DNA of 64,000 bases, taken from Nonomuraea roseoviolacea subsp. carminata. Lineage in GTDB: Bacteria > Actinomycetota > Actinomycetes > Streptosporangiales > Streptosporangiaceae. Positions 52,664 to 61,642 of the stretch are shown in pieces. The notes below the pieces were generated by a model, which ran no database searches, had not been told where the DNA came from, and saw nothing but the letters and a program-made list of their open reading frames with translations. Made by a program: the position numbers and the translations under genes. Every line of letters begins with the position of its first letter. Position 1 is the first letter of the stretch. Location of the stretch: assembly GCF_024172185.1 (NCBI RefSeq), contig NZ_JAMZEC010000001.1, positions 3,348,001 to 3,412,000 on the forward strand, written 5' to 3'.

Positions 52664-53122
52664 ATGACACCCGGCTCGAAGCTCACCGAGGCCCGCTGGA
52701 CCCATGTCGCCCTGCCGAGCTGCGACCTGGACCGGGCGATCGCGTTCTACACGACGATGACCCCGCTCGTGGTGGTCGCCCGGCACTCCGACGAGCACGG
52801 CCGCAACGCCTGGCTGTCCAACGACGGCCAGGCGGAGACGCCGTTCGTGCTCGTCCTGGTGGAGTTCGCCGAGGACCGGGGCAAACCGCAGCCGCAACTG
52901 GGACCGTTCGCCCACCTGGGCATGGAGGTTCCGGAACGCGCGGACGTGGACCGCACGGCCGCCGAGGCGCGGCGTACGGGCTGCCTGCACTGGGAGCCCA
53001 TGGACCTGCCCGAGCCGGTGGGCTACGTGTGCGCCCTGAAGGACCCGGACGGCAACGTGGTGGAGATCTCCCACGGCCAGAAGGTCTACGAGGAGGTCCG
53101 CGCCCTCTGGGGTGATCGCTGA
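52664..53122 (+). CDS. VOC superfamily (glyoxalase-fold) protein
   Basis: Protein of 152 residues. The first module has 'WTHVALPSCDLDRAIAFYTT' (His ligand) and the second 'GPFAHLGMEVPERADVDRTA' with 'CALKDPDGNVVEISHGQKVY' (Glu ligand). The two His and one Glu expected for a metal site are present. It resembles lactoylglutathione-lyase-like or dioxygenase-like VOC proteins; the substrate is unknown. ATG 52664 is preceded by GGGGGG. In-frame GTG 52628 is possible. Confidence 0.85.
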   Translation: MTPGSKLTEARWTHVALPSCDLDRAIAFYTTMTPLVVVARHSDEHGRNAWLSNDGQAETPFVLVLVEFAEDRGKPQPQLGPFAHLGMEVPERADVDRTAAEARRTGCLHWEPMDLPEPVGYVCALKDPDGNVVEISHGQKVYEEVRALWGDR

Positions 53123-53183
53123 GGTGCGGCTCCCTCTCCCTCGGAGCGCGCGCGCCGAGCTCCCCGCCCCCTGAACGCGGCCG

Positions 53184-54668
53184 TCAGTGGCCGGCGCCCG
53201 TGAACTCGCCGGCGTTGTCGGCGCGGGCCGGCAGGAGCAGGGCGGCGGCGACAACGGCCAGGGACAGCACCGCGCCGATGATGAAGGCCAGCCGCATGCC
53301 GTCGAGGTTGGCGAGCGCCTCGGTGACGCCCTCGGCCTTCAGGGCATCGGCCCGTGCGCTCATCACGGTGATCACGAGCGCGGTGCCGAAGGCCGCGGCG
53401 ACCTGCTGCAACGTGCTCAGGATCGAGCTGCCGTGCGAGTAGAGGTGCGGCGGGACCGCGCCGAGCCCGAGGGTGAAGACCGGGGTGAAGGTCGCGGCCA
53501 GGCTCACCATCAGCAGCGCGTGCAGGCCGAGCAGCTGCCAGTACGGCATGGTCATCGTGACCTGGGTGAAGCCGGCGAGCGCCAGCGTGATCCCGATCGC
53601 GCCCGGGATGACCAGGATGCGCCCGCCGAACTGGTCGAACACCCGGCCGACGGTCGGACCGAGCAGCCCCATCGCCAGACCGCCCGGCATCACGAGGAGC
53701 CCGGTCTCCAGAGGGTTGAGCCCGCGGATGTTCTGCAGGTACAGCGGCAGCAGGATCATCGAGCCGAGCATGGCCATGAAGGCCACCGACATGAGGATCA
53801 GCGCGACCGTGTAGGTGCGGTGGCGCAGGGTGCGCAGGTCCATCAGCGGCGTGCCGCGCTTCTGCAGCGAGAGCTGCCGGAAGACGAAGACGGCGATGGC
53901 GACGAGCCCGGCCACCACGAACGTGGCGGCGACGCGGACGTCACCGCCCTCGAACCGGCTCAGCCCGTAGACCAGGCCGCCGAAGCCGACCGCCGCGGTC
54001 GCCACGCTCAACCAGTCAATGGTGCTGAACTCGGGCTCTCCGACGTTCTGGAGCTGCTTGAGGCCCCGCCAGGCGATCAGGCCGGCGATGGGCAGCACCA
54101 CGGCGAACAGCAGCCGCCAGGACCCGAACTGCAGGATCACTCCCGAGACGGCCGGCCCCATCGCGGGCGCGACCGAGATGGCCAGCGTGACGTTGCCCAT
54201 CACCCGGCCCCGCTCGGACTCCGGCACCACCCGCATCAGCGTGGTCATCAGCAGCGGCATCATCACCGCCGTGCCCGACGCCTGGATGATGCGCGCGCCC
54301 AGCAGCACCGCGAAGGTCGGCGCGACAGCGGCCAGCGCCGTGCCGAGCAGGAACAACCCCATCGCGGTGGTGTAGGCGACGCGGGTGGTCACCCGCTGCA
54401 GGAACCAACCGGTGATCGGGATCACCGCGGCCATGGTCAGCATGAAGGCGGTCGAGAGCCACTGCGCGGTCTGCTCGGTGATGTGCATGGCGTCCATCAG
54501 CCGCGGGATCGCGTTGATCATGATCGTCTCGTTGAGGATGACCACGAACGTGGCGAGCACCAGCAGCCGGATCACGGCCGGGGTGCGACCGGAAGCGGCC
54601 GGCGCGGAGTCGGCGGGGGAGTCGAGCTGTGGGCTGGACACGGCACCTCGATCTGAGTTGTCGGACAT
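53184..54668 (-). CDS. MFS multidrug exporter, DHA2 (14-helix) family
   Basis: Membrane protein of 494 residues. Motif A-like and motif C-like segments are seen: 'ETIMINAIPRLMDAMHITEQ', 'GARIIQASGTAVMMPLLMTT', 'SERGRVMGNVTLAISVAPAM' followed by 'GPAVSGVILQFGSWRLLFAV' (antiporter motif C). The family exports drugs by proton antiport. Start ATG 54668 is chosen, with ATG 54722 as alternative. It is divergent from the DrrAB-type ABC exporter across 205 bases, so the two export systems may share a control region. Confidence 0.9.
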   Translation of the reverse strand: MSDNSDRGAVSSPQLDSPADSAPAASGRTPAVIRLLVLATFVVILNETIMINAIPRLMDAMHITEQTAQWLSTAFMLTMAAVIPITGWFLQRVTTRVAYTTAMGLFLLGTALAAVAPTFAVLLGARIIQASGTAVMMPLLMTTLMRVVPESERGRVMGNVTLAISVAPAMGPAVSGVILQFGSWRLLFAVVLPIAGLIAWRGLKQLQNVGEPEFSTIDWLSVATAAVGFGGLVYGLSRFEGGDVRVAATFVVAGLVAIAVFVFRQLSLQKRGTPLMDLRTLRHRTYTVALILMSVAFMAMLGSMILLPLYLQNIRGLNPLETGLLVMPGGLAMGLLGPTVGRVFDQFGGRILVIPGAIGITLALAGFTQVTMTMPYWQLLGLHALLMVSLAATFTPVFTLGLGAVPPHLYSHGSSILSTLQQVAAAFGTALVITVMSARADALKAEGVTEALANLDGMRLAFIIGAVLSLAVVAAALLLPARADNAGEFTGAGH

Positions 54669-54873
54669 GACGGGGTCATGGCTGGCGTCGCAGCCGCGGG
54701 TCTCACAAGAAGTCGTGGTCATGCACAGTCTGACCGGCACCACCGACAAAACTCATCGCCCCTGACCCAGCATTCCGGCAAGTGATGCGAAATGTCACCC
54801 GGTTTTCACCCGGCGGACAGCGGTGAAACCCGGTCGAGGGCGCCGTGAAACCGGCGCGGCCGAGAGTGGGGCC

Positions 54874-55905
54874 ATGAGCATCACAGAACTCGGACGCCCC
54901 GGGGGCGACCTGTCCCCCGGCGGGGGCACCGATCCGGCCGTGCGTACGGAGGGACTGGTGAAGACCTTCGGCGCGCACCGTGCCGTCGACGGCATCGACC
55001 TGGTCGTACGCCCCGGTGAGATCTTCGGCGTCCTCGGCCCGAACGGCGCCGGCAAGACCACCACGCTACGGATGCTGGCCACCCTGCTGACCATCGACGC
55101 GGGCCGCGCCGAGATCTTCGGGGTGGACGTGGCGGCCAACCCGCACGTGATCCGCCAGCTCGTCGGCGTCACCGGACAGTACGCCTCCGTCGACGAGAAC
55201 CTGACGGCCCGCGAGAACCTCTGGCTCTTCAGCCGCCTGCAGGGCATCGCCGCGCCGCGCGCCCGGCGCATCGCCACCGAGCTGCTGGGCCAGTTCGGCC
55301 TGGAGAAGGCGGCCGACAAGCCGATCGCGCAGTTCTCCGGCGGCATGCGCCGGCGCCTCGACCTGGCGGCCAGCCTGATCACCATGCCGCCGCTGATCTT
55401 CCTCGACGAGCCGACCACCGGTCTCGACCCGCGCACCCGCGGCCAGATGTGGGACACCATCCGCGGCCTCGTCGCCGACGGCTGCACGGTGCTGCTGACC
55501 ACGCAGTACCTGGACGAGGCCGACCAGCTCGCCGACCGCGTCGCCGTCATCGACCACGGCCGCAAGGTCGCCGAGGGCACCCCCGACGAGCTGAAGACCG
55601 CGGTCGGCAACTCCACCCTCCAGTTGCTGCTCGCCGAGCCGGGCGAGGTGCCCGCCGCCGTGGAGGTCGTGCGGCGCGTCCTCGGCTCCGAGCCGGTCCT
55701 CAGCCCGGAGCAGGGCCGCCTCAACGTCGCCCTCGACCAGGCCGACCTGGCCGCGGACGTGCTGATCGCGCTGCGCACCGCCGGGGTGTCGATCTCCTCG
55801 GTGAGCGTGGCCAAGCCCAGCCTGGACGAGGTGTTCCTGGCCCTGACCGGCCACGAGACGGGCGACGACGAGACCGGCGCGTCCGGTGGGGAGGAGGACC
55901 GATGA
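54874..55905 (+). CDS. DrrA-type ABC exporter ATP-binding protein
   Basis: ATPase of 343 residues. Walker A is 'FGVLGPNGAGKTTTLRMLAT', the Q-loop 'GVTGQYASVDENLTARENL', the signature 'FSGGMRRRLDLAASLIT', Walker B 'PPLIFLDEPTTGLDPRTRG', and the switch His in 'LTTQYLDEADQLADRV'... is replaced by the TTQYLDEADQLADR form typical of daunorubicin-resistance (DrrA) proteins. The C-terminal 90 residues are the DUF4162-like extension. It pairs with the permease whose start overlaps its stop (ATGA). Likely exports a hydrophobic natural product or antibiotic. Confidence 0.94.
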   Translation: MSITELGRPGGDLSPGGGTDPAVRTEGLVKTFGAHRAVDGIDLVVRPGEIFGVLGPNGAGKTTTLRMLATLLTIDAGRAEIFGVDVAANPHVIRQLVGVTGQYASVDENLTARENLWLFSRLQGIAAPRARRIATELLGQFGLEKAADKPIAQFSGGMRRRLDLAASLITMPPLIFLDEPTTGLDPRTRGQMWDTIRGLVADGCTVLLTTQYLDEADQLADRVAVIDHGRKVAEGTPDELKTAVGNSTLQLLLAEPGEVPAAVEVVRRVLGSEPVLSPEQGRLNVALDQADLAADVLIALRTAGVSISSVSVAKPSLDEVFLALTGHETGDDETGASGGEEDR

Positions 55906-56738
55906 GCACCGTGGTCGCACCCGCCCGTGAGGCGGTCAGGACCGCCGACCGCGTGGCGGCCGCCCGGCGGCGTGTCTCCCTCGGCGAGACACTCGGCCAG
56001 ACGCTGACGATGGCGTGGCGGGCGCTGAAGAAGATGCGCCGCAATCCGGAGCAGTTCTTCGACGTGGCGTTGCAGCCCATCCTGTTCACCGCGATGTTCG
56101 CCTTCGTCTTCGGCGGCGCCGTCGCCGGTGACGTGGCGAGCTATCTGCCGCTGATGATCCCCGGCATCCTCGCCCAGACGGTGCTGACGACCTGCATGGC
56201 CACGGGCACGCAACTGCGCGAGGACATGGAGAAGGGCGTCTTCGACCGGTTCAAGTCGCTGCCGATCGCCCGGATCGCGCCGCTGGCCGGCCCCATGGTG
56301 GCCGACCTGCTGCGGTACGCGATCGCGGCCACGCTGACCTTCGGCATGGGCCTGGTGATGGGCTACCGGCCGGGCGGCGGGGTGGGCGGCGTGCTCGGCG
56401 CGATCCTGCTGGCGATCTGCACGGGCTGGTCGCTGGCCTGGGCCTTCACCTGGGTCGGCACGATCGCCCGGAGCGCCCAGGCGGTGCAGGGCATCTCCAT
56501 GATGATCTTGTTCCCGCTGACGTTCCTGTCGAACGCGTTCGTCCGGGTCGAGACCCTGCCCGGCTGGCTGGCCGCGTTCGTCCGGGTCAACCCGGTCTCA
56601 CACCTGGTCACGGCCGCCCGCGACCTCGCCAACAAAGCCCTGCTCAGCGGAGAGGTGGCCTGGACGCTGCTGGCGTGCCTGATCGCCATCGCGATCTTCG
56701 CGCCGCTGTCGGTACGCAGCTACAAGCGGCACATGTGA
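55902..56738 (+). CDS. DrrB-type ABC-2 permease
   Basis: Membrane protein of 278 residues with six helices and an N-terminal cytoplasmic segment of 45. The ABC-2 pattern 'MIPGILAQTVLTTCMATGTQ', then 'LREDMEKGVFDRFKSLPIAR', and the late 'SNAFVRVETLPGWLAAFVRV' with 'NPVSHLVTAARDL' are typical of DrrB. GAGGAGG lies before the ATG. Works with the ATPase encoded just upstream. Its last 141 bases are overlapped on the other strand by the end of the SARP-type regulator gene. Confidence 0.94.
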   Translation: MSTVVAPAREAVRTADRVAAARRRVSLGETLGQTLTMAWRALKKMRRNPEQFFDVALQPILFTAMFAFVFGGAVAGDVASYLPLMIPGILAQTVLTTCMATGTQLREDMEKGVFDRFKSLPIARIAPLAGPMVADLLRYAIAATLTFGMGLVMGYRPGGGVGGVLGAILLAICTGWSLAWAFTWVGTIARSAQAVQGISMMILFPLTFLSNAFVRVETLPGWLAAFVRVNPVSHLVTAARDLANKALLSGEVAWTLLACLIAIAIFAPLSVRSYKRHM

Positions 56739-59700
56739 GCCCCGGCCGTCGTGGCCCGAGACCTGCCTGAGGAGGCCGCGCGCCTCGGCGAGCAGGTCGG
56801 GGCCGCGTCGATCGCCGTACTCCGCCCGCACGGCGCCCATCACCCCGGGCGCGACCCGCTCCGCGTGCGGCTCGATCCGCTCGAACGTCATGCCGGGCAT
56901 GTTGGTGTTGTACGCGAACCGTTCGGCCAGCACCAGCAGCCTGATCGCGTCGCGGGAAGCCATGCCTCCCCGCAGCAGCCCCCACGCGCCCAGCCCGAAG
57001 AGCATCGACCCGCACATCGGGTAGTCGAGCACGGGGTTCTCCACGGACAGCGGGTCGTGGCCCCGGACGGTGCGGAACAGCTCCTCGCCGTACGGGACGT
57101 CCTCCGGCGAGGCGTGGTACGCGTACGCCGTCAGGGCGACCGACTCCGCGGTGATCGCCCACGGCGTGGACTCCGGGCGCGGAACCCCGGGCAGGCGCAG
57201 GTCGCGCGCCCGCTGGACGGCCAGGCGGCACTGCGCGAGCGCGGCGGCCTTCTCGCCGCGGGCCAGGGCGAGCTCGGCCGCGCACAGCGAGACGATCGCC
57301 ACCCCGCCGAACACCGCCTCGCTGTCGGTGACCCGGGAGATCTCGGCGAACTCCGCCTCCGCGGTGTCGAGGTCGCCGTCGGCGAGCGCGGAGACCAGCA
57401 GCAGCGAGCGGAGCTGCGTCTCGTCGTCGGTGGCGCCGAGCCGGCTCAGCACCGGGATGGCCGCCCGCGCGTGCTCGACCGCCCGCCGGCGGTCGCCGAG
57501 CTGCATGACCAGGTGGGCCAGCACGGCGTGGTTGGTCGCGGCGAACCACGGCCCCTCGTCCTGGCGGAGCATCGTCAGGGCCCGCTCGGCGGCCGCGACC
57601 GCCCCGGTCACGTCTCCCGCGTTCTCCAGGACGTGGACGCTCATCTGCGTCGCGGCCAGGACCACCTCGGGATCGTCGCTCCGGCGCAACGCCTCCAGCC
57701 GGTGGCGCACCTCGCCGCCGTCGGCCACGTCGCAGGCGAGCACCACCTCGGCCATCGCCGCCACGCGGGGGTCCGTCGCCTCACTGACCGGCAGCCTGCG
57801 GAGCAGCTCGCGCAGCGGATCGTGGTAGCGGTCGGTGATGACCACCATGTTCATGAGCGTGACCAGCATGGCGGCCCTGGTCACCTCGACGAGGTGCGGC
57901 GGCGGCGCCCAGCCGGTGATCACCTGGATGACCGCCTCCCGGAGGACGAGGAGCCGGGAGTGGTCGCCGCGGATCGACCAGTGCATGCCGACGCCGGCCA
58001 GCAACTGGATCACCGTGACGGGATCGGGCTCGCCGAGGGCCTGCCGGAGCAGGTCGGCGAGGTTGCCCTCCTCGGCGCGCAACGCGTCGGCCGCCGCGAA
58101 CTGCGCCGGGCTGAACAGGTCGGTGGCGTGCTGGAGGGCGTACGCCGTCGCCCAGGCCCGCTGCGCCGCCCGGGCGGGCGCCTCCTCGCCGGCCTCCCGC
58201 AGCCGCATCCGCCCGAACTCCCTGACGGTCTCCAGCATGCGGTAGCGCAGGCCGTACGCGGTCTCGCGGACGCTCAGCATCGACTGCTCGGCCAGCGCGT
58301 CCACGGCACGCAGGGCGTCGGGGCCGAGGACGTGTTCGGCCGCGGCCAGCGTGAAACCGTCGCCGAACAGCGACAACCACCGCAACGCCCGCCGTTCCGG
58401 CTCGGCCAGCAGGTTCCACGACCAGGCGATGACCGCGAGCAGCGTCCGATGCCGGTCGGGGGCCGTACGGATGCCGCCGCGCAGCAGGCCGAACCGGTCC
58501 GCCAGGCGCCGCGCGATCTCCTCCACCGACATCACCCGCACCTTGGCCGCGGCCAGCTCGATCGCGAGCGGCAGCCCGTCGAGCCGGGCGACGACGTCCT
58601 CCACCGCCGCCTCGTCGATCCGGACACCCGGGCGGGCGGCCGTGGCGCGCTGCCGGAACAACTCCACCGCGTCGCCCGTGGGCAGCTCGCCGAGCAGGTA
58701 GACGCGTTCGGCGGGGATCGCCAAGGGGGCGCGCGAGGTGATGAGCACCCGCAGGTCGCGGGTCGTCACGGTCAGGAACGCCACCAGGTCGGCGACGGCC
58801 TCGATCACGTGCTCGCAGTTGTCCAGGATCAGCAGCGCCGGGGCCTGGTCGAGATGCTGGGCGATCCGGGCGCGCACGTCGGAGCGCTGCTCGGCGGTCA
58901 GGGCGCGCCGCCCGCTGACCGAGTCGCGTACCCCGAGGGCCGAACCCACCTCCCCCACCACGCCCTCCGGCGAGGACACGCCGACGAGCTCGACGAAGTG
59001 GGCGACGGGCTGCGCGGCGTTCCTGCCGACGACGTGGGCCAGCCGCGTCTTGCCCAGCCCGCCGGGGCCGATGACCGAGACGACCCGGTTGGTCTGCAAC
59101 AGGGCGTGCACCGCCCGGATGTCGCCGTCGCGGCCGAGCAGCGAGGAGCCGTCGTACAGGATGCCCTCGCGCACCGGGCGGTCGGCGACGAGGAGCGCGG
59201 CGTACACGCGGGCCAGCTCGGGCCCCGGTTCCGTGCCGAGCCGCGCGGCCAAGTCCGCGCGATACCGTTCGTAGCGCTCCAGGGCGGCGGCGGCACCCCG
59301 TACGGCGGCCTCGCTGCGCAGCAGGCAGGCCAGCAGCTCCTCGTCGTGCGGCCGGCCGGCCGCGACCTCCTCCAGCAGCGGGAGGGCCTGCTCGTGGGCG
59401 CCGGCGCGGCCCTGCGCGATCGCCGCGACCCGCCGCGCCTCGGCCACCCACCCCGCCGCGACGCCCCTCAGCTCGGCGAGCGCGCCGGTGGCGCCGATGG
59501 CGCCGTCCACGCCGCTGTCCACGAGCCCCATGGCCTCTTCGCCTGTCACGAGCTTCATGGCCTCTTCGGCGCGGCGACGCGCGAGCGCGGTGTCGTCCTC
59601 GGCCAGCGCGGCCCGCGCCTGCTCCACCAGCACGCCGAGCAGCAACGCGTCCACCTCGCCGGCGGGCAGCCCGAGCCGGTAGCCGCGCGGGATCCGCACC

Positions 59701-59927
59701 ACCGCGTCAGCGCTGGTCGCCGCCCTGGTCCGCGAGACGACCACCTGCAACGCCTTCGTCGGATTGACCGGCGCCCCGTCGGGCCACAGCTCCTCGACCA
59801 GGCGCTCGTCGCCGACCCCGGCCCGCCCGCGCATGGCGAGCACGGCCAGCAGGGTCTGTGCGCGATCGCCGACCACGCGCACGCCCCGCCAGCGGACGCC
59901 GTCGAGCAGGACCAGTGCGGGGGACAC
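56598..59927 (-). CDS. SARP/AfsR-type regulator with BTAD, NTPase and TPR-like domains
   Basis: Protein of 1109 residues. Residues 1-90 are an OmpR-like winged helix ('GDERLVEELWPDGAPVNPTK', then 'ALQVVVSRTRAA'), about 95-245 the bacterial transcriptional activation domain ('ALERYERYRADLAARLGTEP'), and 265-600 an STAND/NB-ARC-like NTPase with Walker A 'VSVIGPGGLGKTRLAH' and Walker B 'ALLILDNCEHV'. The rest are helical TPR-like repeats. It should activate a nearby export or biosynthetic gene set; DrrAB and two MFS exporters are the neighbours. The GTG start has AAGGG directly against it. The last 46 residues are read from the complement of drrB and look artificial. A 14-bp tandem repeat lies just upstream. 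Confidence 0.88.
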   Translation of the reverse strand: MSPALVLLDGVRWRGVRVVGDRAQTLLAVLAMRGRAGVGDERLVEELWPDGAPVNPTKALQVVVSRTRAATSADAVVRIPRGYRLGLPAGEVDALLLGVLVEQARAALAEDDTALARRRAEEAMKLVTGEEAMGLVDSGVDGAIGATGALAELRGVAAGWVAEARRVAAIAQGRAGAHEQALPLLEEVAAGRPHDEELLACLLRSEAAVRGAAAALERYERYRADLAARLGTEPGPELARVYAALLVADRPVREGILYDGSSLLGRDGDIRAVHALLQTNRVVSVIGPGGLGKTRLAHVVGRNAAQPVAHFVELVGVSSPEGVVGEVGSALGVRDSVSGRRALTAEQRSDVRARIAQHLDQAPALLILDNCEHVIEAVADLVAFLTVTTRDLRVLITSRAPLAIPAERVYLLGELPTGDAVELFRQRATAARPGVRIDEAAVEDVVARLDGLPLAIELAAAKVRVMSVEEIARRLADRFGLLRGGIRTAPDRHRTLLAVIAWSWNLLAEPERRALRWLSLFGDGFTLAAAEHVLGPDALRAVDALAEQSMLSVRETAYGLRYRMLETVREFGRMRLREAGEEAPARAAQRAWATAYALQHATDLFSPAQFAAADALRAEEGNLADLLRQALGEPDPVTVIQLLAGVGMHWSIRGDHSRLLVLREAVIQVITGWAPPPHLVEVTRAAMLVTLMNMVVITDRYHDPLRELLRRLPVSEATDPRVAAMAEVVLACDVADGGEVRHRLEALRRSDDPEVVLAATQMSVHVLENAGDVTGAVAAAERALTMLRQDEGPWFAATNHAVLAHLVMQLGDRRRAVEHARAAIPVLSRLGATDDETQLRSLLLVSALADGDLDTAEAEFAEISRVTDSEAVFGGVAIVSLCAAELALARGEKAAALAQCRLAVQRARDLRLPGVPRPESTPWAITAESVALTAYAYHASPEDVPYGEELFRTVRGHDPLSVENPVLDYPMCGSMLFGLGAWGLLRGGMASRDAIRLLVLAERFAYNTNMPGMTFERIEPHAERVAPGVMGAVRAEYGDRRGPDLLAEARGLLRQVSGHDGRGSHVPLVAAYRQRREDRDGDQARQQRPGHLSAEQGFVGEVAGGRDQV

Positions 59928-59932
59928 CCCTT

Positions 59933-59960
59933 CAGCTTACGGACGACAGCTTTCGGACGA
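59933..59960. promoter_or_regulatory. 14-bp direct repeat just upstream of the SARP gene
   Basis: CAGCTTACGGACGA at 59933-59946 is followed at once by CAGCTTTCGGACGA, differing in one base. It ends six bases before the SARP start codon. SARP-family proteins bind short direct repeats, so this may be an autoregulatory site, or simply slippage. Confidence 0.4.
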
Positions 59961-59990
59961 CTCACAAGTGACGAGGAGGCTTGGGAGCCG

Positions 59991-61445
59991 TCAGGTGGTC
60001 GTCGCGGTCAGCTTGCGGGCGGCGTCCGCCTTCTTGTGGTTGCGCACCTGGACGAACGTGACCACGCCCGCCCCGATCACCAGCGCGGAGAGCACGTAGA
60101 GCGCCGTCCGGTACCCGGCCGCCAGGGCCGGCCCGTGCGCGACACCCTGCCCCTCCAGCGCGCCGGTCCGGCTGGACGCCAGCGACAGCAGCACGGCGAC
60201 ACCGAGCGCGATGCCGAGCTGGAAGGACGTCTGCCGCACCCCCGCCGCCAGGCCCTGCTCGTGCGGCGCGACCCCCGCCGTCGCGGCGAGGGTGGAGCTG
60301 ACCGTGGTGGCGAGGATGGTCATCCCCATGGGGAACAGCGCGAGCCCGAACACCACCAGGTTCTGCGCCACCGCCATCTGCGACGCGACCAGGGCGACGA
60401 GCAGGCCGGACAGCACGGTGGCGGCGGTGAGGGACACCGCCACGCCGATCCGCGGGATCAGCCGCCCGAGGACCATGCCCCATACGACGTTCACCAGGCC
60501 GATGGGCGCCACGATGAGCCCCGCCTGCACGGGCGTGCGTCCCATGACCTCCTGCAGGTACAGGGTGACCAGCAGGTACGCCGAACCGGACAGCAGCCCC
60601 GAGGCGAGCGTCACGACGTTGGCCGCCCGCAGCATGCCCGACCGGAACAGGCCGAGACGGACCAGCGGGTCGGGGTGGCGGCGTTCCACGAACAGGAAGA
60701 CCGCCAGCAGGCAGAGCCCGGCGACGAAGGGGACGACGCACTGGGGCGCGGCCCAGCCCAGCGCGCTCCCCTGGGTCGGCGCGACGACGACCAGCGCGAC
60801 CCCCGCCGTGATCAGCACCGCGCCGAGCACGTCGAGCCTGCCGGAGCGCGCGGCCCCCGGAGTGGCCGCGACGCACCGTGGGATCAGGACCGCGACCAGG
60901 GCGCCGAGCGGAACCGTGACATAGAAGACGCTCTGCCAGCCCAGCGAGTCCACCAGCAGCCCGCTGAACACCAGGCCGCCCACGAAGCCGAGCACCGTGG
61001 CGACGCCGAACCTGCTCATCGCCCTCGCCCGCGCCGGCCCCTCCGGGAACGACCCGGCCAGCAGGGCCAGGGCGGTCGGAGCGATGGCCGCCGCGGAGAA
61101 GCCCTGCAGGACACGGCAGGCCACCAGCATGGCGGCGTTCACCGACAGGCCGCACAGCAAGGAGGCCAGCGCGAACGCCGCCATCCCGAGCACGAAGAAG
61201 CGCCGCCGCCCGAACACGTCGCCGATCCTGCCGCCGAGGATCAGCGCGCCACCGAACGCGGTGTTGTAGGCGGTGACGACGGCCTGCACCCCTGACGGGG
61301 AGAAGCCGAGCTCGTGCTGGATGTCCGGTAAGGCGACGGTGACGATCGACGCATCCAACATGATCATGAACTGGGCCGACAGGATGATCATCCATCCCCG
61401 TCCGCCTCGCCCGCCATCCCCCGGCAACCGCGACCGCGCCCGCAC
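59991..61445 (-). CDS. MFS drug exporter, DHA2 (EmrB/QacA-like) family
   Basis: Membrane protein of about 484 residues, fourteen helices. Helix 1 is 'MIILSAQFMIMLDASIVTVA' with the D1 motif, motif A 'GGRIGDVFGRRRFFVLGM', and motif C-like 'VATVLGFVGGLVFSGLLVDS'. The C-terminus is basic ('NHKKADAARKLTA'). It probably exports toxic organic compounds by proton antiport. GTG 61445 has GGGGAG four bases upstream; ATG 61481 with GGAG seven bases upstream is an equal alternative. Upstream of the SARP gene on the same strand, 63 bases apart. Confidence 0.88.
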   Translation of the reverse strand: MRARSRLPGDGGRGGRGWMIILSAQFMIMLDASIVTVALPDIQHELGFSPSGVQAVVTAYNTAFGGALILGGRIGDVFGRRRFFVLGMAAFALASLLCGLSVNAAMLVACRVLQGFSAAAIAPTALALLAGSFPEGPARARAMSRFGVATVLGFVGGLVFSGLLVDSLGWQSVFYVTVPLGALVAVLIPRCVAATPGAARSGRLDVLGAVLITAGVALVVVAPTQGSALGWAAPQCVVPFVAGLCLLAVFLFVERRHPDPLVRLGLFRSGMLRAANVVTLASGLLSGSAYLLVTLYLQEVMGRTPVQAGLIVAPIGLVNVVWGMVLGRLIPRIGVAVSLTAATVLSGLLVALVASQMAVAQNLVVFGLALFPMGMTILATTVSSTLAATAGVAPHEQGLAAGVRQTSFQLGIALGVAVLLSLASSRTGALEGQGVAHGPALAAGYRTALYVLSALVIGAGVVTFVQVRNHKKADAARKLTATTT

Positions 61446-61642
61446 AGAACTCCCCTTCCGTCCTCCGTTCGGGCATCCCATGCTTCCGCTCCAGCCGTTC
61501 GCGGAGCTGGCGGTAATCGGCCGTCGCACAAGGGGTCGCGCGCGGGAGGCGCGCGAAACGACGAACACGCACAGTAATTGATCAACGACTGTCCGCTGTG
61601 GCATGGTGCTTGAGTCTTGATCAACTCTCCTGGGAGGCAACC

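Noticed and set aside
56751..61295. Very long plus-strand frame (over 1500 codons)
   Set aside because: It is the complement of the SARP regulator and MFS exporter genes. GC-rich DNA suppresses stop codons; the translation is rich in Arg/Gly/Pro/His without domains.
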